Origin: Cellulomonas sp. NS3
GTDB lineage: Bacteria; Actinomycetota; Actinomycetes; Actinomycetales; Cellulomonadaceae
Reading direction: 5' to 3'
DNA: 64,000 bases
Assembly (NCBI RefSeq): GCF_024757985.1
Contig: NZ_CP103289.1
Location: 124,001 to 188,000 of the forward strand
The position numbers and the translations under genes are program-made. This document shows, piece by piece, positions 14,713 through 22,407 of the stretch. Position 1 is the first letter of the stretch. Every line of letters begins with the position of its first letter. The notes under the pieces were generated by a model. The model searched no databases and was not told the origin of the DNA. It worked only from the letters and a program-made list of their open reading frames with translations.

Positions 14713-15765
14713 ATGCAGACCTATCTCCTTCCCCCTGTCCACACTCTGTGCGCGGACGTGACGGTGTCCCGGTCGACGGGCGGTGTGCTGGTGACCTTCG
14801 CCGGTGAGCTCGACGCGAACCTGGCGGGGCCGTTCACGGCGGTGGTGGGCCTCGTGCAGCGCGGGGGTCTGCCGGTCGAGGTGGACCTTGGTGCCGTGCA
14901 GCTGCTTGGGTCCCAGGGTGTGCATGCCCTGCTGGCGTTGCGCGACGCCGCACCCCAGGGCAGGTTCACGGTCCGGTCGCTGAGCGTGGAGGCGAGCGCG
15001 ACTCTGGCCGCGTGCGACATCCAGCTGCCCACCTCACCCGCGCCTGAGCACGCGCCCGACCCGGCAGGGCCGGCCGGTGGTGAGGTCGCGGCTGGCACCT
15101 CCCACCCGGACCCGACGAGGACGACGCTCGTCGAGGAGCGCGCGAACGCGACCGTGGAGATGCACGACCTGGTCGCGTCGAGCACGTCGCTGGACGGGTT
15201 CGTGCAGGCGGCCGCCGACACGGTCGCTCGCCGCCTGGGTGCGTCGGGGGTCGCCCTGGCCGTGCACCGCCCGGGCGGCCCGACGGTTGTGAGCCGGCAG
15301 CCCGAGGTGCTGACGTCGGTCATCGGGCTGGTGCGGTTGCTGGGGGACGGCGCCCGGGTGGTGCTCAACGTCTACGGGGCAGGTGCAGCAGAGCGCCGGG
15401 TGGCCGAGCGGGCTGAGATGTACGCCGACGTGATCGCCCGTGCGGTGCCCCTGCAGCTGCGGCTGAGCGATCAGGCGCAGGTCAGCGCCGACCTGCAGGC
15501 GGCCATGGAGTCGCGGTCGGTGATCGACCAGGCGCTCGGGGTGATCATGGCCGAGAACCGCTGCACCCGGCCCGAGGCGTTCAAGATCCTGCGCAGCGCG
15601 TCCCAGAATCGCAACGTCAAGCTCCGTGATGTCGCCGCCACCATCATCGAGAACCTTGTGGGCACCCCGCCGGAGCCGGGAGTCTTCCGGCCTCGAGGGC
15701 ACCACGACGACGCCCGGGAGGCAGCGGACTCGCCCACGACCTCACGGCCCGGCCCGTCCGCGTAG
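14713..15765 (+). CDS. STAS-GAF-ANTAR regulatory protein
   Basis: A 350-residue protein with three parts. Residues about 10-95 resemble a STAS domain (VTVSRSTGGVLVTFAGELDA, VEVDLGAVQLLGSQGVHALL) as in anti-sigma-factor antagonists. A Pro-rich linker is followed by a GAF-like domain at about 145-255. The ANTAR RNA-binding domain is at about 265-320 (MESRSVIDQALGVIMAENRC). It may couple partner-switching or ligand input to transcription antitermination. Start at 14713 is preferred because GAGGA lies upstream; ATG 14668 lies inside the 95-bp repeat. A second ANTAR gene is divergent next door. Confidence 0.82.
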   Translation: MQTYLLPPVHTLCADVTVSRSTGGVLVTFAGELDANLAGPFTAVVGLVQRGGLPVEVDLGAVQLLGSQGVHALLALRDAAPQGRFTVRSLSVEASATLAACDIQLPTSPAPEHAPDPAGPAGGEVAAGTSHPDPTRTTLVEERANATVEMHDLVASSTSLDGFVQAAADTVARRLGASGVALAVHRPGGPTVVSRQPEVLTSVIGLVRLLGDGARVVLNVYGAGAAERRVAERAEMYADVIARAVPLQLRLSDQAQVSADLQAAMESRSVIDQALGVIMAENRCTRPEAFKILRSASQNRNVKLRDVAATIIENLVGTPPEPGVFRPRGHHDDAREAADSPTTSRPGPSA

Positions 15766-15812
15766 CCCGGCCACTGCGGACCGGTCGCGCGGCGGCCCGG
15801 TCGGCTGTCCCC

Positions 15813-15872
15813 TAGCGTCGAGGGGTGACAGCGGCGCCTGACGACAGCTCTGGACTCGGCAACCGTCGCTAG
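15813..15872 (+). promoter_or_regulatory. Orphan leaderless-type promoter with a 15-codon frame
   Basis: TAGCGT (15813-15818) is followed after six bases by GTG (15825), the same arrangement seen in front of other genes here. The frame then stops after 15 codons (TAG ends at 15872). It may be the leftover start of a lost gene or a leader peptide. Confidence 0.3.
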
Positions 15873-15960
15873 CCCGCCGCGTGCGAAGGCGGGGCGGTCG
15901 GTCCAGCAGCAGGTCGGTCAGGCTCGGCAGGTCGAGCTAGGACGCTGATCCGCTCGCGGC

Positions 15961-16383
15961 CTAGTGGTCGAGAGGGTCGGCAGGCGTGGAGCGGGCGATC
16001 TGGTGGGGCGTGAGGGCGGCGGGTGGGGTTGCGCAGCCCGGACCGCCGCGCCTGAGCCAGGCTTCAAGCTCCTCGGCGGGCGCGTCGCCGGCGAGGCGTT
16101 CGAACCAGACCGGCCGACCGGCCAGGCGACGTCCGGCTGGGCTGGGGCGGGCGACCACCACGTCTCCGCGATCGCACTCGTCTAGGCACTCAGACACGGT
16201 GAGGTCCGCGACACCGCGCTCGTGCAGCGCGCGCAGCCGGGCGATCTGGCCACCCTGGAGCGGGTCACTGGTGCCAAGGGTCTCTCCGGCGCACAGGCTG
16301 CACGCCGTCAGGCCGGGCCGCGTTCGGCGCGTTGAGGGGTGCGTGGAGCTGTCGGACACCCCGGGAACGCTCCCTGGATGCAC
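15961..16383 (-). CDS. Thioredoxin-like (2Fe-2S) ferredoxin domain protein
   Basis: A 140-residue protein. An N-terminal CSLC pair (residues about 29-32) and a later SECLDECDRGDVVVARPSP segment followed by GRPVWFERL match small thioredoxin-fold 2Fe-2S ferredoxin proteins of actinobacteria. The GTG start at 16383 has GAGGAG six bases upstream. Its role is probably electron transfer; partner unknown. A very strong hairpin separates it from the DUF305 gene upstream, so it should have its own promoter, and it may not belong to the copper island. Confidence 0.65.
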   Translation of the reverse strand: MHPGSVPGVSDSSTHPSTRRTRPGLTACSLCAGETLGTSDPLQGGQIARLRALHERGVADLTVSECLDECDRGDVVVARPSPAGRRLAGRPVWFERLAGDAPAEELEAWLRRGGPGCATPPAALTPHQIARSTPADPLDH

Positions 16384-16418
16384 TGCCAACTCCTCGCTCG
16401 CTCTTCACCATGCCCGCG

Positions 16419-16466
16419 CGCCACGAGGTCGGCCGCCCGCGTGACAGGGCGGCCGACCTCGTGGCG
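16419..16466. terminator. Strong terminator downstream of the DUF305 gene
   Basis: A perfect 20-bp stem (16419-16438 with 16447-16466) around an 8-base loop begins two bases past the DUF305 stop codon. One of the longest perfect stems in the window. Confidence 0.85.
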
Positions 16467-16468
16467 GG

Positions 16469-17083
16469 TCAGCTGGCAGACAGCAGGTTCTGCATCTCGG
16501 TGATCTCGACGGTCTGGTCGTCGATGATCTTGCGTGCGAGCTGAAGGGCGTCAGCGTTCTCGCCTTCCTCCAGCTGCTGCTCGGCCATCGCCACGGCCCC
16601 CTCGTGGTGAGCGGTCATGAGCTCGAGGAACCGCTGGTCGAACGCGGCCCCCTCCAGTCCGGCGAGCTCGGACATGGCCTGCTCCTGGTCCATGCCGTCC
16701 ATCTGCATGCCGCCGTGGTCCATGCCGCCGTGGTCCATCGCGGTGGTCTCCTCGCCCCACGCCTCGAGCCACCCGGTCATCTGCTCGATCTCGGGGTCCT
16801 GAGCCGCTTCGATTCGTTCGGCCAGGGCCTGGACCTCGGGGTTGGTGGCCTTCTCGGCTGCCATCTGGGCCATCTCGATGGCGCCCTGGTGGTGGGCGAT
16901 CATCATCTGCGCGAACTCGGTGTCGGCCTCGTTGTGCGCGGCCGCGTCAGCGGTCTCGCTCGCGGTCGTCTCCTGGTCGGCCGGCTCGGTGGCCGCGGGG
17001 TCGCTCTGACCGGAGCACGCGGCCAGTGTCGCCAGGGTCAGCGCGGCCGCGGCAGCGGTGACGCGTCGTCGGGTGGGGCGCAT
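16469..17083 (-). CDS. DUF305 lipoprotein, probable extracytoplasmic copper-binding protein
   Basis: A 204-residue protein with a lipoprotein signal: basic MRPTRRR, hydrophobic stretch and lipobox LAAC with Cys23. Two copies of the DUF305 motif follow, MMIAHHQGAIEMAQM (about 60-74) and LMTAHHEGAVAMAE (about 158-171), separated by a Met/His cluster, MDHGGMDHGGMQMDGMD. CopM, a cyanobacterial DUF305 protein, binds copper outside the cytoplasm; the Met and His residues here suit that role. It lies 28 bases after the Cys-pair peptide gene, presumably in one operon, and is opposite a two-component system. Confidence 0.9.
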   Translation of the reverse strand: MRPTRRRVTAAAAALTLATLAACSGQSDPAATEPADQETTASETADAAAHNEADTEFAQMMIAHHQGAIEMAQMAAEKATNPEVQALAERIEAAQDPEIEQMTGWLEAWGEETTAMDHGGMDHGGMQMDGMDQEQAMSELAGLEGAAFDQRFLELMTAHHEGAVAMAEQQLEEGENADALQLARKIIDDQTVEITEMQNLLSAS

Positions 17084-17111
17084 GGGATCTCCCAGGGTGG
17101 TGGTGGGCCGG

Positions 17112-17246
17112 TCAGGCCGGCGCGCTGGTGGTGCAGCAGCTGTCCTGGCTGGTGGTGGATGTCGCCGTGGTGGAGCAGCACGTCGTCGGCGCCTGCGCAG
17201 CGAGCGTCTCGACGGTGGGGGTCGTGGTGTCCTGGCAGCAGCTCAT
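17112..17246 (-). CDS. 44-residue peptide with three Cys-Cys pairs, probable metal binder
   Basis: The tiny protein begins MSCCQDTTTP and has Cys pairs at 3-4, 23-24 and 37-38 in an otherwise Thr/Ser/Ala-rich sequence with no membrane segment. Translation is well supported by GAGGAG eight bases before the ATG. It is the first gene of the operon with DUF305 and is read away from the response-regulator gene. Six thiolates in vicinal pairs suggest a metallothionein-like or metallochaperone peptide for Cu(I), Zn or a similar ion. I know of no named family. Confidence 0.7.
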   Translation of the reverse strand: MSCCQDTTTPTVETLAAQAPTTCCSTTATSTTSQDSCCTTSAPA

Positions 17247-17338
17247 GGCGTTCTCCTCGGGGTGGTGACGGGGTGCCTGGGCGGGGCAGGCGGCACTCTT
17301 GAGCCTGACGGGTGGGCCTGAACCCGTGATCGTCGTTC

Positions 17339-17356
17339 GATCAAGGTTTGATGAAG
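17339..17356. promoter_or_regulatory. Response-regulator box A (direct repeat)
   Basis: GATCAAG-GTTT-GATGAAG: two 7-mers 11 bp apart, the spacing used by OmpR-family regulators. It lies between the peptide/DUF305 operon and the regulator gene, and recurs at 23453-23470 and, inverted, at 21539-21556. Confidence 0.65.
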
Positions 17357-17396
17357 CCGCCGTTCGCACGCCGGGGCGTGGCAGAGGCGGCACACA

Positions 17397-18122
17397 ATGG
17401 GGTGCGTGAGCATCTCGGTGGGCCGGCGCGCGGTCGTGGTCGATGACGAGGAGCCCCTGGCGCGGCTGGTGGCCGGGTATTTGGAGCGGGACGGTTTCGA
17501 GGTGCACGTGTGCTTCGACGGCGCGCGTGCCCTGGAGGTGCTGCGCGAGGTCGACCCGGACATCGTGGTCCTGGACCTGGGGCTGCCCGGGGTCGACGGG
17601 GTCGAGGTGTGCCGCCAGCTGCGCACCTTCTCCGACTGCTACGTGCTCATGCTCACCGCGCGGGCCGAGGAGGTCGACACCCTGATCGGGCTGTCGGTCG
17701 GTGCGGATGACTACATGACCAAGCCGTTCAGCCCACGCGAGCTCATGGCCCGGGTCGGTGTCCTGCTGCGCCGGCCCCGCAGCGCCCCGGTCCCGACGGA
17801 CCCGCCACCGGCCACCACGGTCACGACCGTCGGGTCGCTGACGCTGGACGCGGCGGCCCGCGAGGTCCACGTCGACGGGGAGCCGGTGGCACTGACCCGC
17901 ACGGAGTTCGACGTGCTGGCCGCGTTGGCCGCCCGGCCGGGGATGGTGTTCAGCCGGCCTGCGCTGATCGAGGCGGTGTGGGGCCCGGGCTGGGTCGGGG
18001 ACGAGCACCTGGTCGACGTGCACGTGCTGCACGTGCGCCAGAAGCTCGGGGACAGCGCCGAGGCGCAACGGTTCATCCGGACCGTGCGCGGTGTCGGGTA
18101 CCGGATCGGGCCCGGGCAGTGA
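17397..18122 (+). CDS. OmpR-family response regulator of the metal island
   Basis: A 241-residue regulator. The receiver domain has the acidic pair in VVVDDEEP, the phosphorylated Asp60 in IVVLDLGLPG and the conserved Lys in MTKPFSP. The C-terminal winged helix (about 140-238, with VALTRTEFDVLAALAARPG and RTVRGVGYRIG) is OmpR type. Start may instead be GTG 17406, seven bases after CACAAT, a leaderless arrangement. The kinase gene follows with a 4-bp GTGA overlap. The direct-repeat box upstream suggests autoregulation. The metal context (DUF305, CopB) suggests copper as the signal. Confidence 0.93.
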   Translation: MGCVSISVGRRAVVVDDEEPLARLVAGYLERDGFEVHVCFDGARALEVLREVDPDIVVLDLGLPGVDGVEVCRQLRTFSDCYVLMLTARAEEVDTLIGLSVGADDYMTKPFSPRELMARVGVLLRRPRSAPVPTDPPPATTVTTVGSLTLDAAAREVHVDGEPVALTRTEFDVLAALAARPGMVFSRPALIEAVWGPGWVGDEHLVDVHVLHVRQKLGDSAEAQRFIRTVRGVGYRIGPGQ

Positions 18123-19240
18123 CCACCACGACCTGGGGTGGGCCGTCGCGGTGGGGGCTTGCGGGGCGGCTGCTGGCCGGCATCGTGCTGGTCATGGTGG
18201 TCGGGGCGATCACCGCGTGGGCGGTCGCGTGGCTGGTCGGTCCGGCGGTCTTCCACGAGCACATGCTCCAGGCCGGGCTCGACGACCACGACGAGGCCGT
18301 CCTGCACGCCGAGCAGGCGTTCCGCTCCGCCAGCACGCTGGCTCTGGCGTTCGCCCTGGCCGGCGCGGGAGTCGCGTCGTTAGCGGTCTCGGTGGTGCTG
18401 ACCCGCCGCATCGGGCGGTCCCTGGCGGCGTTGTCCTCCGCGGCATCGAGCCTGGGCGCGGGCCGCTACGACTCCCGGGTCTCGCCCCCTGGCATGGGCC
18501 GGGAGTTCGACGACCTCGCCGCGTCGTTCAACCGGATGGCCACCCGGCTGCAGGACGGGGAGCGTCTGCGTGGACGCCTGCTCGCGGACGTCGCCCACGA
18601 GGTCCGCACCCCCGTGGCGACGATCACCGCCTACCTCGAGGCGCTCGAGGACGGCCTGCAGGCCCTCGACCCGGCCACGGTCACCCTGCTGCGAGACCAG
18701 GCCACGCGCCTGACCCGGCTGTCGGAGGACCTGGCCGCCGTGACCCGGGCCGAGAGCGGGGACCTGGCTCTGGACCTCCGCCCCACCGACCCCGGTGAGC
18801 TGGTCACCGCTGCGCTCAGCGCGGCACGGGAACGCGCCACCGCGCGGGGAGTCGAGCTGACCCAGGACGTCGCTGCCGGGCTGCCGACAGTCGTGGTCGA
18901 CCGGCTGCGCCTGGCGCAGGTGCTGGACAACCTCGTGGCCAACGCGCTGCGGCACACCCCCGCCGGCGGAACGGTCACCCTCAGCGCCGCCCTGGCGCGC
19001 GCTGCGGGGGTGCGGATCAGCGTCACGGACACCGGTGAGGGGATCGCCGGTGAGCACCTGCCGCACCTCTTCGAGCGGTTCTACCGCGCCGACACCGCCC
19101 GCGACCGCGCCCGGGGCGGGTCAGGGATCGGCCTGGCGATCTGCCAGGCGCTCGTGCACGCCCACGGCGGCACCATCACCGCCGTCAGCGCCGGTCCCGG
19201 CGCCGGGAGCACCTTCACCCTCACCCTGCCCGCGACCTGA
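18119..19240 (+). CDS. Sensor histidine kinase of the metal island
   Basis: A 373-residue membrane kinase starting at the GTG that overlaps the regulator stop. Two membrane helices (about 16-42 and 72-96) enclose a very short external loop containing FHEHMLQ and DDHDE, with His and acidic residues that could sense metal. A HAMP domain follows, then the dimerisation domain with phospho-acceptor His160 (LADVAHEVRTPVATI), and the ATPase domain with the N box (DNLVANALRHTP), DTGEGI and GSGIGLAI. It ends directly against the stop codon of the convergent small gene. Confidence 0.93.
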   Translation: MTTTTWGGPSRWGLAGRLLAGIVLVMVVGAITAWAVAWLVGPAVFHEHMLQAGLDDHDEAVLHAEQAFRSASTLALAFALAGAGVASLAVSVVLTRRIGRSLAALSSAASSLGAGRYDSRVSPPGMGREFDDLAASFNRMATRLQDGERLRGRLLADVAHEVRTPVATITAYLEALEDGLQALDPATVTLLRDQATRLTRLSEDLAAVTRAESGDLALDLRPTDPGELVTAALSAARERATARGVELTQDVAAGLPTVVVDRLRLAQVLDNLVANALRHTPAGGTVTLSAALARAAGVRISVTDTGEGIAGEHLPHLFERFYRADTARDRARGGSGIGLAICQALVHAHGGTITAVSAGPGAGSTFTLTLPAT

Positions 19241-19381
19241 TCACTCCCGCACCTCACGCTGCGCGGGAGCGCGCGGGTGGCCGGGTGCGGGGGTCGAGGG
19301 GAACAGCCGGGTCACCGCCCACACAGCCACGGCCACCACCAGAACCACCAGCGCGACCGCGCCGACGACCCACGCACCCAT
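19241..19381 (-). CDS. 46-residue single-helix membrane peptide
   Basis: MGAWVVGAVALVVLVVAVAV starts one membrane helix of about 22 residues; a Pro/Arg-rich cytosolic tail follows. AGGAGG lies ten bases before the ATG. It is 56 bases downstream of the polyferredoxin gene and on the same strand, so it is probably its small partner or assembly subunit, as seen with other membrane redox complexes. Function unknown. Confidence 0.55.
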   Translation of the reverse strand: MGAWVVGAVALVVLVVAVAVWAVTRLFPSTPAPGHPRAPAQREVRE

Positions 19382-19436
19382 CGCGCACCACCCTCCTCAG
19401 TCGTTGCCTCGTGTGCTCCCCGGTGACCCCGGCGGG

Positions 19437-20879
19437 TCACATGCGGTGGGCCATGGGCAGCAGGAACATCCACACGTTGATCGCCCCGAGCAGGGCGATG
19501 ATCGCGACGTACGGGGTGAGCGTGGCGCGCCGGCGGGCGGCGGTGCGGTACCGGCGGTAGGCGATGCGCTTGGCGGTGTAGACGGACCCCGCGATGCCCA
19601 GGGCCAGGAGCGCGAACTGCAGTGCCTGGATGGTGCCGGTGCTCACGAGTGCCGGGTCAGCCGAGACGCCGGCGCCGGCGCCGGCGCCGAACAGCTTGGC
19701 GACCGCGTAGTAGACCGAGGCGCCCTCGGCGAGCAGGTGGAAGAGGTTGTGCGCGAGGTGCCCGGCGACGTCGAGCGGGATGAGGGCGTATCCGAACCGC
19801 GCGAAGTTGAGCCGGGTGTCCTCGAGGTTCCGCCGGGCGGCGATCCGCGAGGCGAGGGCGAGCAGTCCGACGGGCACGGACACCGCGACGGTGAACGCGA
19901 CGGTGAAGATCACGGCGTAGCTGGTGATCCCAGTGAGGGCCTCGATGCGGGCGAGGAACCCGTCCCAGACCTCGAGCATCGTGATGTTCTGGATCAAGAC
20001 GATGCCCATGATCGCCATCGCGAGCATCGACTGCTCGATCTTCGGCTTGGTGATGAACCACAGCTCGCTGGTCGGCTTGCGCAGCCGGACCTGGATCGCG
20101 TCGTTGGGGCAGGACTTGATGCAGTTCGCGCACAGGTTGCAGTTCGCCGAGTCCTCCATAGTGCGGGGGAACGTGAACAGCGGGCAGCCGGCGACCTTGT
20201 CGTTGCCGTTGTAGCAGACGGCCTTTGCCTTGCACGTCTTGCAGATTCCGGAGTCGGCGCGCAGCTCGACCATCCCAACCCGGGCGTAGTTCCCGGAGAG
20301 GCCCCCCAGGAAGCACAGGTACCGGCAGAACGTGCGGCGCTGGAACAGGGCACCGGAGGCGATCACCGCGGTGGTGAGCAGCAGGAGCAGAACCCCGGAG
20401 CCCCAGGGGGACTCCACGACGCCCCAGACGTGGTCGGCCCACGTGATGGCCAGGAACGAGGCGTCGATGATCCAGATGCCGTAGTTCCTCAGGAAGTTCG
20501 GCACGGGCCGGTTGACCCCGACGATCTTCTGCACGGCGTCGGACAGCGCCCCGAACGGGCACACCGCGCACCAGAACCGGCCGAGCAGCACGAACACGAT
20601 CGGGATGACCGGCCACCACAGCACCCACATCAGCGCGGTGCCCGCGTTGTCGTGCGCGGAGTCCGGGCCGGCGAGCAGCTGGTAGGCCACCAGCCCGAAG
20701 ACCGCGGCGACCGGGATCTGGAAGATCTTCGGGTACCAGCCGGACCGCAACGACCGGGCGACCCACGGGATGGTCATCAGGTTCCGCCCGACCGGCGGTG
20801 GGGTCAGATCGGGGCCGGGCGTGACGTCGTGGTCGACCGTCACCTCGGGCGGAGGCGGGCGCGGGGTCAGGGTGGTCAT
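19437..20879 (-). CDS. Membrane polyferredoxin of the NapH/NosR/CcoG type
   Basis: A 480-residue protein with about eight membrane helices. The membrane part has the NapH-like motifs CAVCPFG (Cys104, Cys107) and CRYLCFLG (Cys185, Cys189). Between helices lies a ferredoxin domain with two 4Fe-4S sets: Cys213, 216, 222, 232 and Cys247, 250, 253, 257 (CNLCANCIKSCP). Such proteins carry electrons across the membrane. CcoG is reported to reduce Cu(II) to Cu(I), so in this island a copper-reductase role feeding the CopB pump is attractive but unproven. The ATG at 20879 was chosen; it lies 19 bases after the His-rich gene, same operon. Confidence 0.85.
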   Translation of the reverse strand: MTTLTPRPPPPEVTVDHDVTPGPDLTPPPVGRNLMTIPWVARSLRSGWYPKIFQIPVAAVFGLVAYQLLAGPDSAHDNAGTALMWVLWWPVIPIVFVLLGRFWCAVCPFGALSDAVQKIVGVNRPVPNFLRNYGIWIIDASFLAITWADHVWGVVESPWGSGVLLLLLTTAVIASGALFQRRTFCRYLCFLGGLSGNYARVGMVELRADSGICKTCKAKAVCYNGNDKVAGCPLFTFPRTMEDSANCNLCANCIKSCPNDAIQVRLRKPTSELWFITKPKIEQSMLAMAIMGIVLIQNITMLEVWDGFLARIEALTGITSYAVIFTVAFTVAVSVPVGLLALASRIAARRNLEDTRLNFARFGYALIPLDVAGHLAHNLFHLLAEGASVYYAVAKLFGAGAGAGVSADPALVSTGTIQALQFALLALGIAGSVYTAKRIAYRRYRTAARRRATLTPYVAIIALLGAINVWMFLLPMAHRM

Positions 20880-20898
20880 CGTCGTGTCCTTCGGGCGG

Positions 20899-21453
20899 TC
20901 AGGCGGTGGTCGGGGTGCCGGCCGGGCGGGGCCGGTGGCGAGGCCGGTTGCCGTCACGGCGGCGCAGCACCGCGGCGGCGATCAGCACCGCGGCGTTGAC
21001 GCCCACGAACGTGGACAGCACCGCGGCCCGCGGCCGGGCAACGGGCGCCGCATTCTCCTCGGCGTGGCCGCCGCTCTCGGCGTGCTCCCCAGTCGTCTCG
21101 TCATGACCGCCCGCGACACCGGTGTCCGCCGGCACCTCGTCGGAGCCGTTGCCGGAGTCGTGGCCCTCCTCGTGCGTCGATCCCTCACCGGCGTCCGCGT
21201 GGTCCGTGCCTGCCATGGGCTCCGCACCGGGCGCGTCCCGGGTAGGGGCCGCCGGGTCGAGCGCGGGGTCGTCTGCTGGCGTGCCGGGGCTCGGCTGTGT
21301 GGCGGCGTGGTCGTGCGACGTGGCCTCGTGCTCGGCGGTGTCCTGGTGCACGGCGGCCGCGGCTGCCGGCGCGGGGAGCGCGAGGGTGGATGCGCCGACC
21401 AGCGGCAGGGCGAGAGCCACGGCGACCGGCAGCCGGACCAGAGCGGGATGCAT
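20899..21453 (-). CDS. His- and acid-rich secreted protein with a C-terminal membrane anchor
   Basis: A 184-residue protein with a signal peptide (MHPALVRLPVAVALALPLVG), a long low-complexity outside region rich in His, Asp, Glu and Ala (for example HEATSHDHAATQ and GEHAESGGHAEE), and one membrane helix near the C-terminus (AVLSTFVGVNAAVLIAAAVL) followed by a basic tail. It would display a flexible metal-binding arm outside the membrane. GGAG sits seven bases before the ATG. It heads the operon with the polyferredoxin and the small membrane peptide, so a metal-delivery role for that complex is inferred. Confidence 0.75.
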   Translation of the reverse strand: MHPALVRLPVAVALALPLVGASTLALPAPAAAAAVHQDTAEHEATSHDHAATQPSPGTPADDPALDPAAPTRDAPGAEPMAGTDHADAGEGSTHEEGHDSGNGSDEVPADTGVAGGHDETTGEHAESGGHAEENAAPVARPRAAVLSTFVGVNAAVLIAAAVLRRRDGNRPRHRPRPAGTPTTA

Positions 21454-21513
21454 GGGGAGCTCCTGACGAAAGGTGTCTGAGTGCACTGTCGTCGCGGGCC
21501 GGCCCTGGCACAT

Positions 21514-21529
21514 GGGACCTGTAGGTCCC
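21514..21529. promoter_or_regulatory. Perfect 16-bp palindrome upstream of the His-rich/polyferredoxin operon
   Basis: GGGACCT-GT-AGGTCCC lies 61 bases upstream of the His-rich gene start. The shape resembles NarL/DosR-type boxes (GGGAC-N-GTCCC), which would fit redox control of a ferredoxin operon. The regulator is not in the window. Confidence 0.5.
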
Positions 21530-21538
21530 CGGGGTGAC

Positions 21539-21556
21539 CTCCATCGAAACTTCATC
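21539..21556. promoter_or_regulatory. Response-regulator box C (inverted orientation)
   Basis: CTCCATC-GAAA-CTTCATC on the plus strand, i.e. GATGAAG-TTTC-GATGGAG on the minus strand: the same 7-mers with the same 11-bp spacing as box A. It is 86 bases upstream of the His-rich gene. Confidence 0.6.
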
Positions 21557-21660
21557 GACGAGGCGCCCGGCCGCGTACCGGCGCCCACGAAGACGGCGCG
21601 CAGCTTCGGCACCCGTCCCGGTGGACGGGCGCTTCGCTGAGTCCTGCGGTTCGGCTGGGG

Positions 21661-22278
21661 TCAGCCGTGGTGGTCGTCGTTGTGTGCGCTGGAGTCGCCG
21701 CTGTCCGCTCCGGTGGAGTAGTCCGGGACGGTGAGTGCGGCGGCAGCGGCGGAGCGTGCGCCGGTGCGCGGGGTGAAGGAGCTGCCGTTGGGCAGGCCGG
21801 TCGGGGTGAGGGTGGCGGCGTCGTACCGGTCGAGGGAGTCCTCGCCGGAGTTGGTCACGTAGACCGAGGACCCGTCGGGCGTCAGCACCACGTGTACGGG
21901 GCTGGTCCCGGTGGCCGCGGTCCCGCGCAGCTCGTAGCTCTCGGCGTCCAGGGCGACGAGGGCTTTGTTGTGCCCGCTGACCGCCCAGACGGTGGACCCG
22001 TCCGGGCTGGTCTGCACGTTGTGCGGGCTGGGGATCCCGGTCACCGTGGTCAGCACCTGACCGGAGTCGGCATCGATCGCGGTCAGCGTCCCTTCGCCCT
22101 CGTTGGCGACCCACACCGTGCCGGTCACCCCGGTCGGCGCCGGCGTCTCGGCTGACGGCGTCGGGACGGCGTCGTCCGCGGCGGGGGTAGTGGCGCCGGT
22201 GCTGCACGCCGCGAGCAGCAGCAGGGTGCTCGGGACGGCGGTGGTGAGCAGGATCGGGCGGCAGGTCGGGGTCCACAT
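21661..22278 (-). CDS. Short YncE-like beta-propeller lipoprotein
   Basis: A 205-residue lipoprotein (LLLLAACSTG lipobox) with about three propeller repeats: VWVANEGEGTLTAIDADSGQ, STVWAVSGHNKALVALDAES and SSVYVTNSGEDSLDRYDAAT. YncE-type proteins usually have seven blades and 320-350 residues, so this one is much shorter. It ends in a Ser/Asp/His tail (SSAHNDDHHG) that may bind metal. No frameshifted continuation is visible downstream. The ATG at 22278 was chosen over upstream ones for its signal sequence. It lies 129 bases from the next propeller gene on the same strand. Confidence 0.75.
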   Translation of the reverse strand: MWTPTCRPILLTTAVPSTLLLLAACSTGATTPAADDAVPTPSAETPAPTGVTGTVWVANEGEGTLTAIDADSGQVLTTVTGIPSPHNVQTSPDGSTVWAVSGHNKALVALDAESYELRGTAATGTSPVHVVLTPDGSSVYVTNSGEDSLDRYDAATLTPTGLPNGSSFTPRTGARSAAAAALTVPDYSTGADSGDSSAHNDDHHG

Positions 22279-22407
22279 GGGCAGGCTCCAGGCGTTCAAG
22301 GGGGAAGGTCTCGTCCCTGACTCTTCGGCGCGAACCCCGCACGCCGGCTGGTCATCGGATGAAGATCCCGTTGATCTCCCCGCCGCACTCCTGGTCAAAC
22401 CCTGCGA

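Noticed and set aside
19035..20999. A 654-codon plus-strand open frame opposite the polyferredoxin gene
   Set aside because: It is antisense to a protein with clear iron-sulfur motifs, has repetitive Gly/Glu/Asp/Arg composition typical of shadow frames and no ribosome site.
22347..22376. A fourth copy of the response-regulator box before the YncE-like gene
   Set aside because: Only one 7-mer (GATGAAG) is present; neither neighbour at 11 bp matches, so it is at most a half-site.
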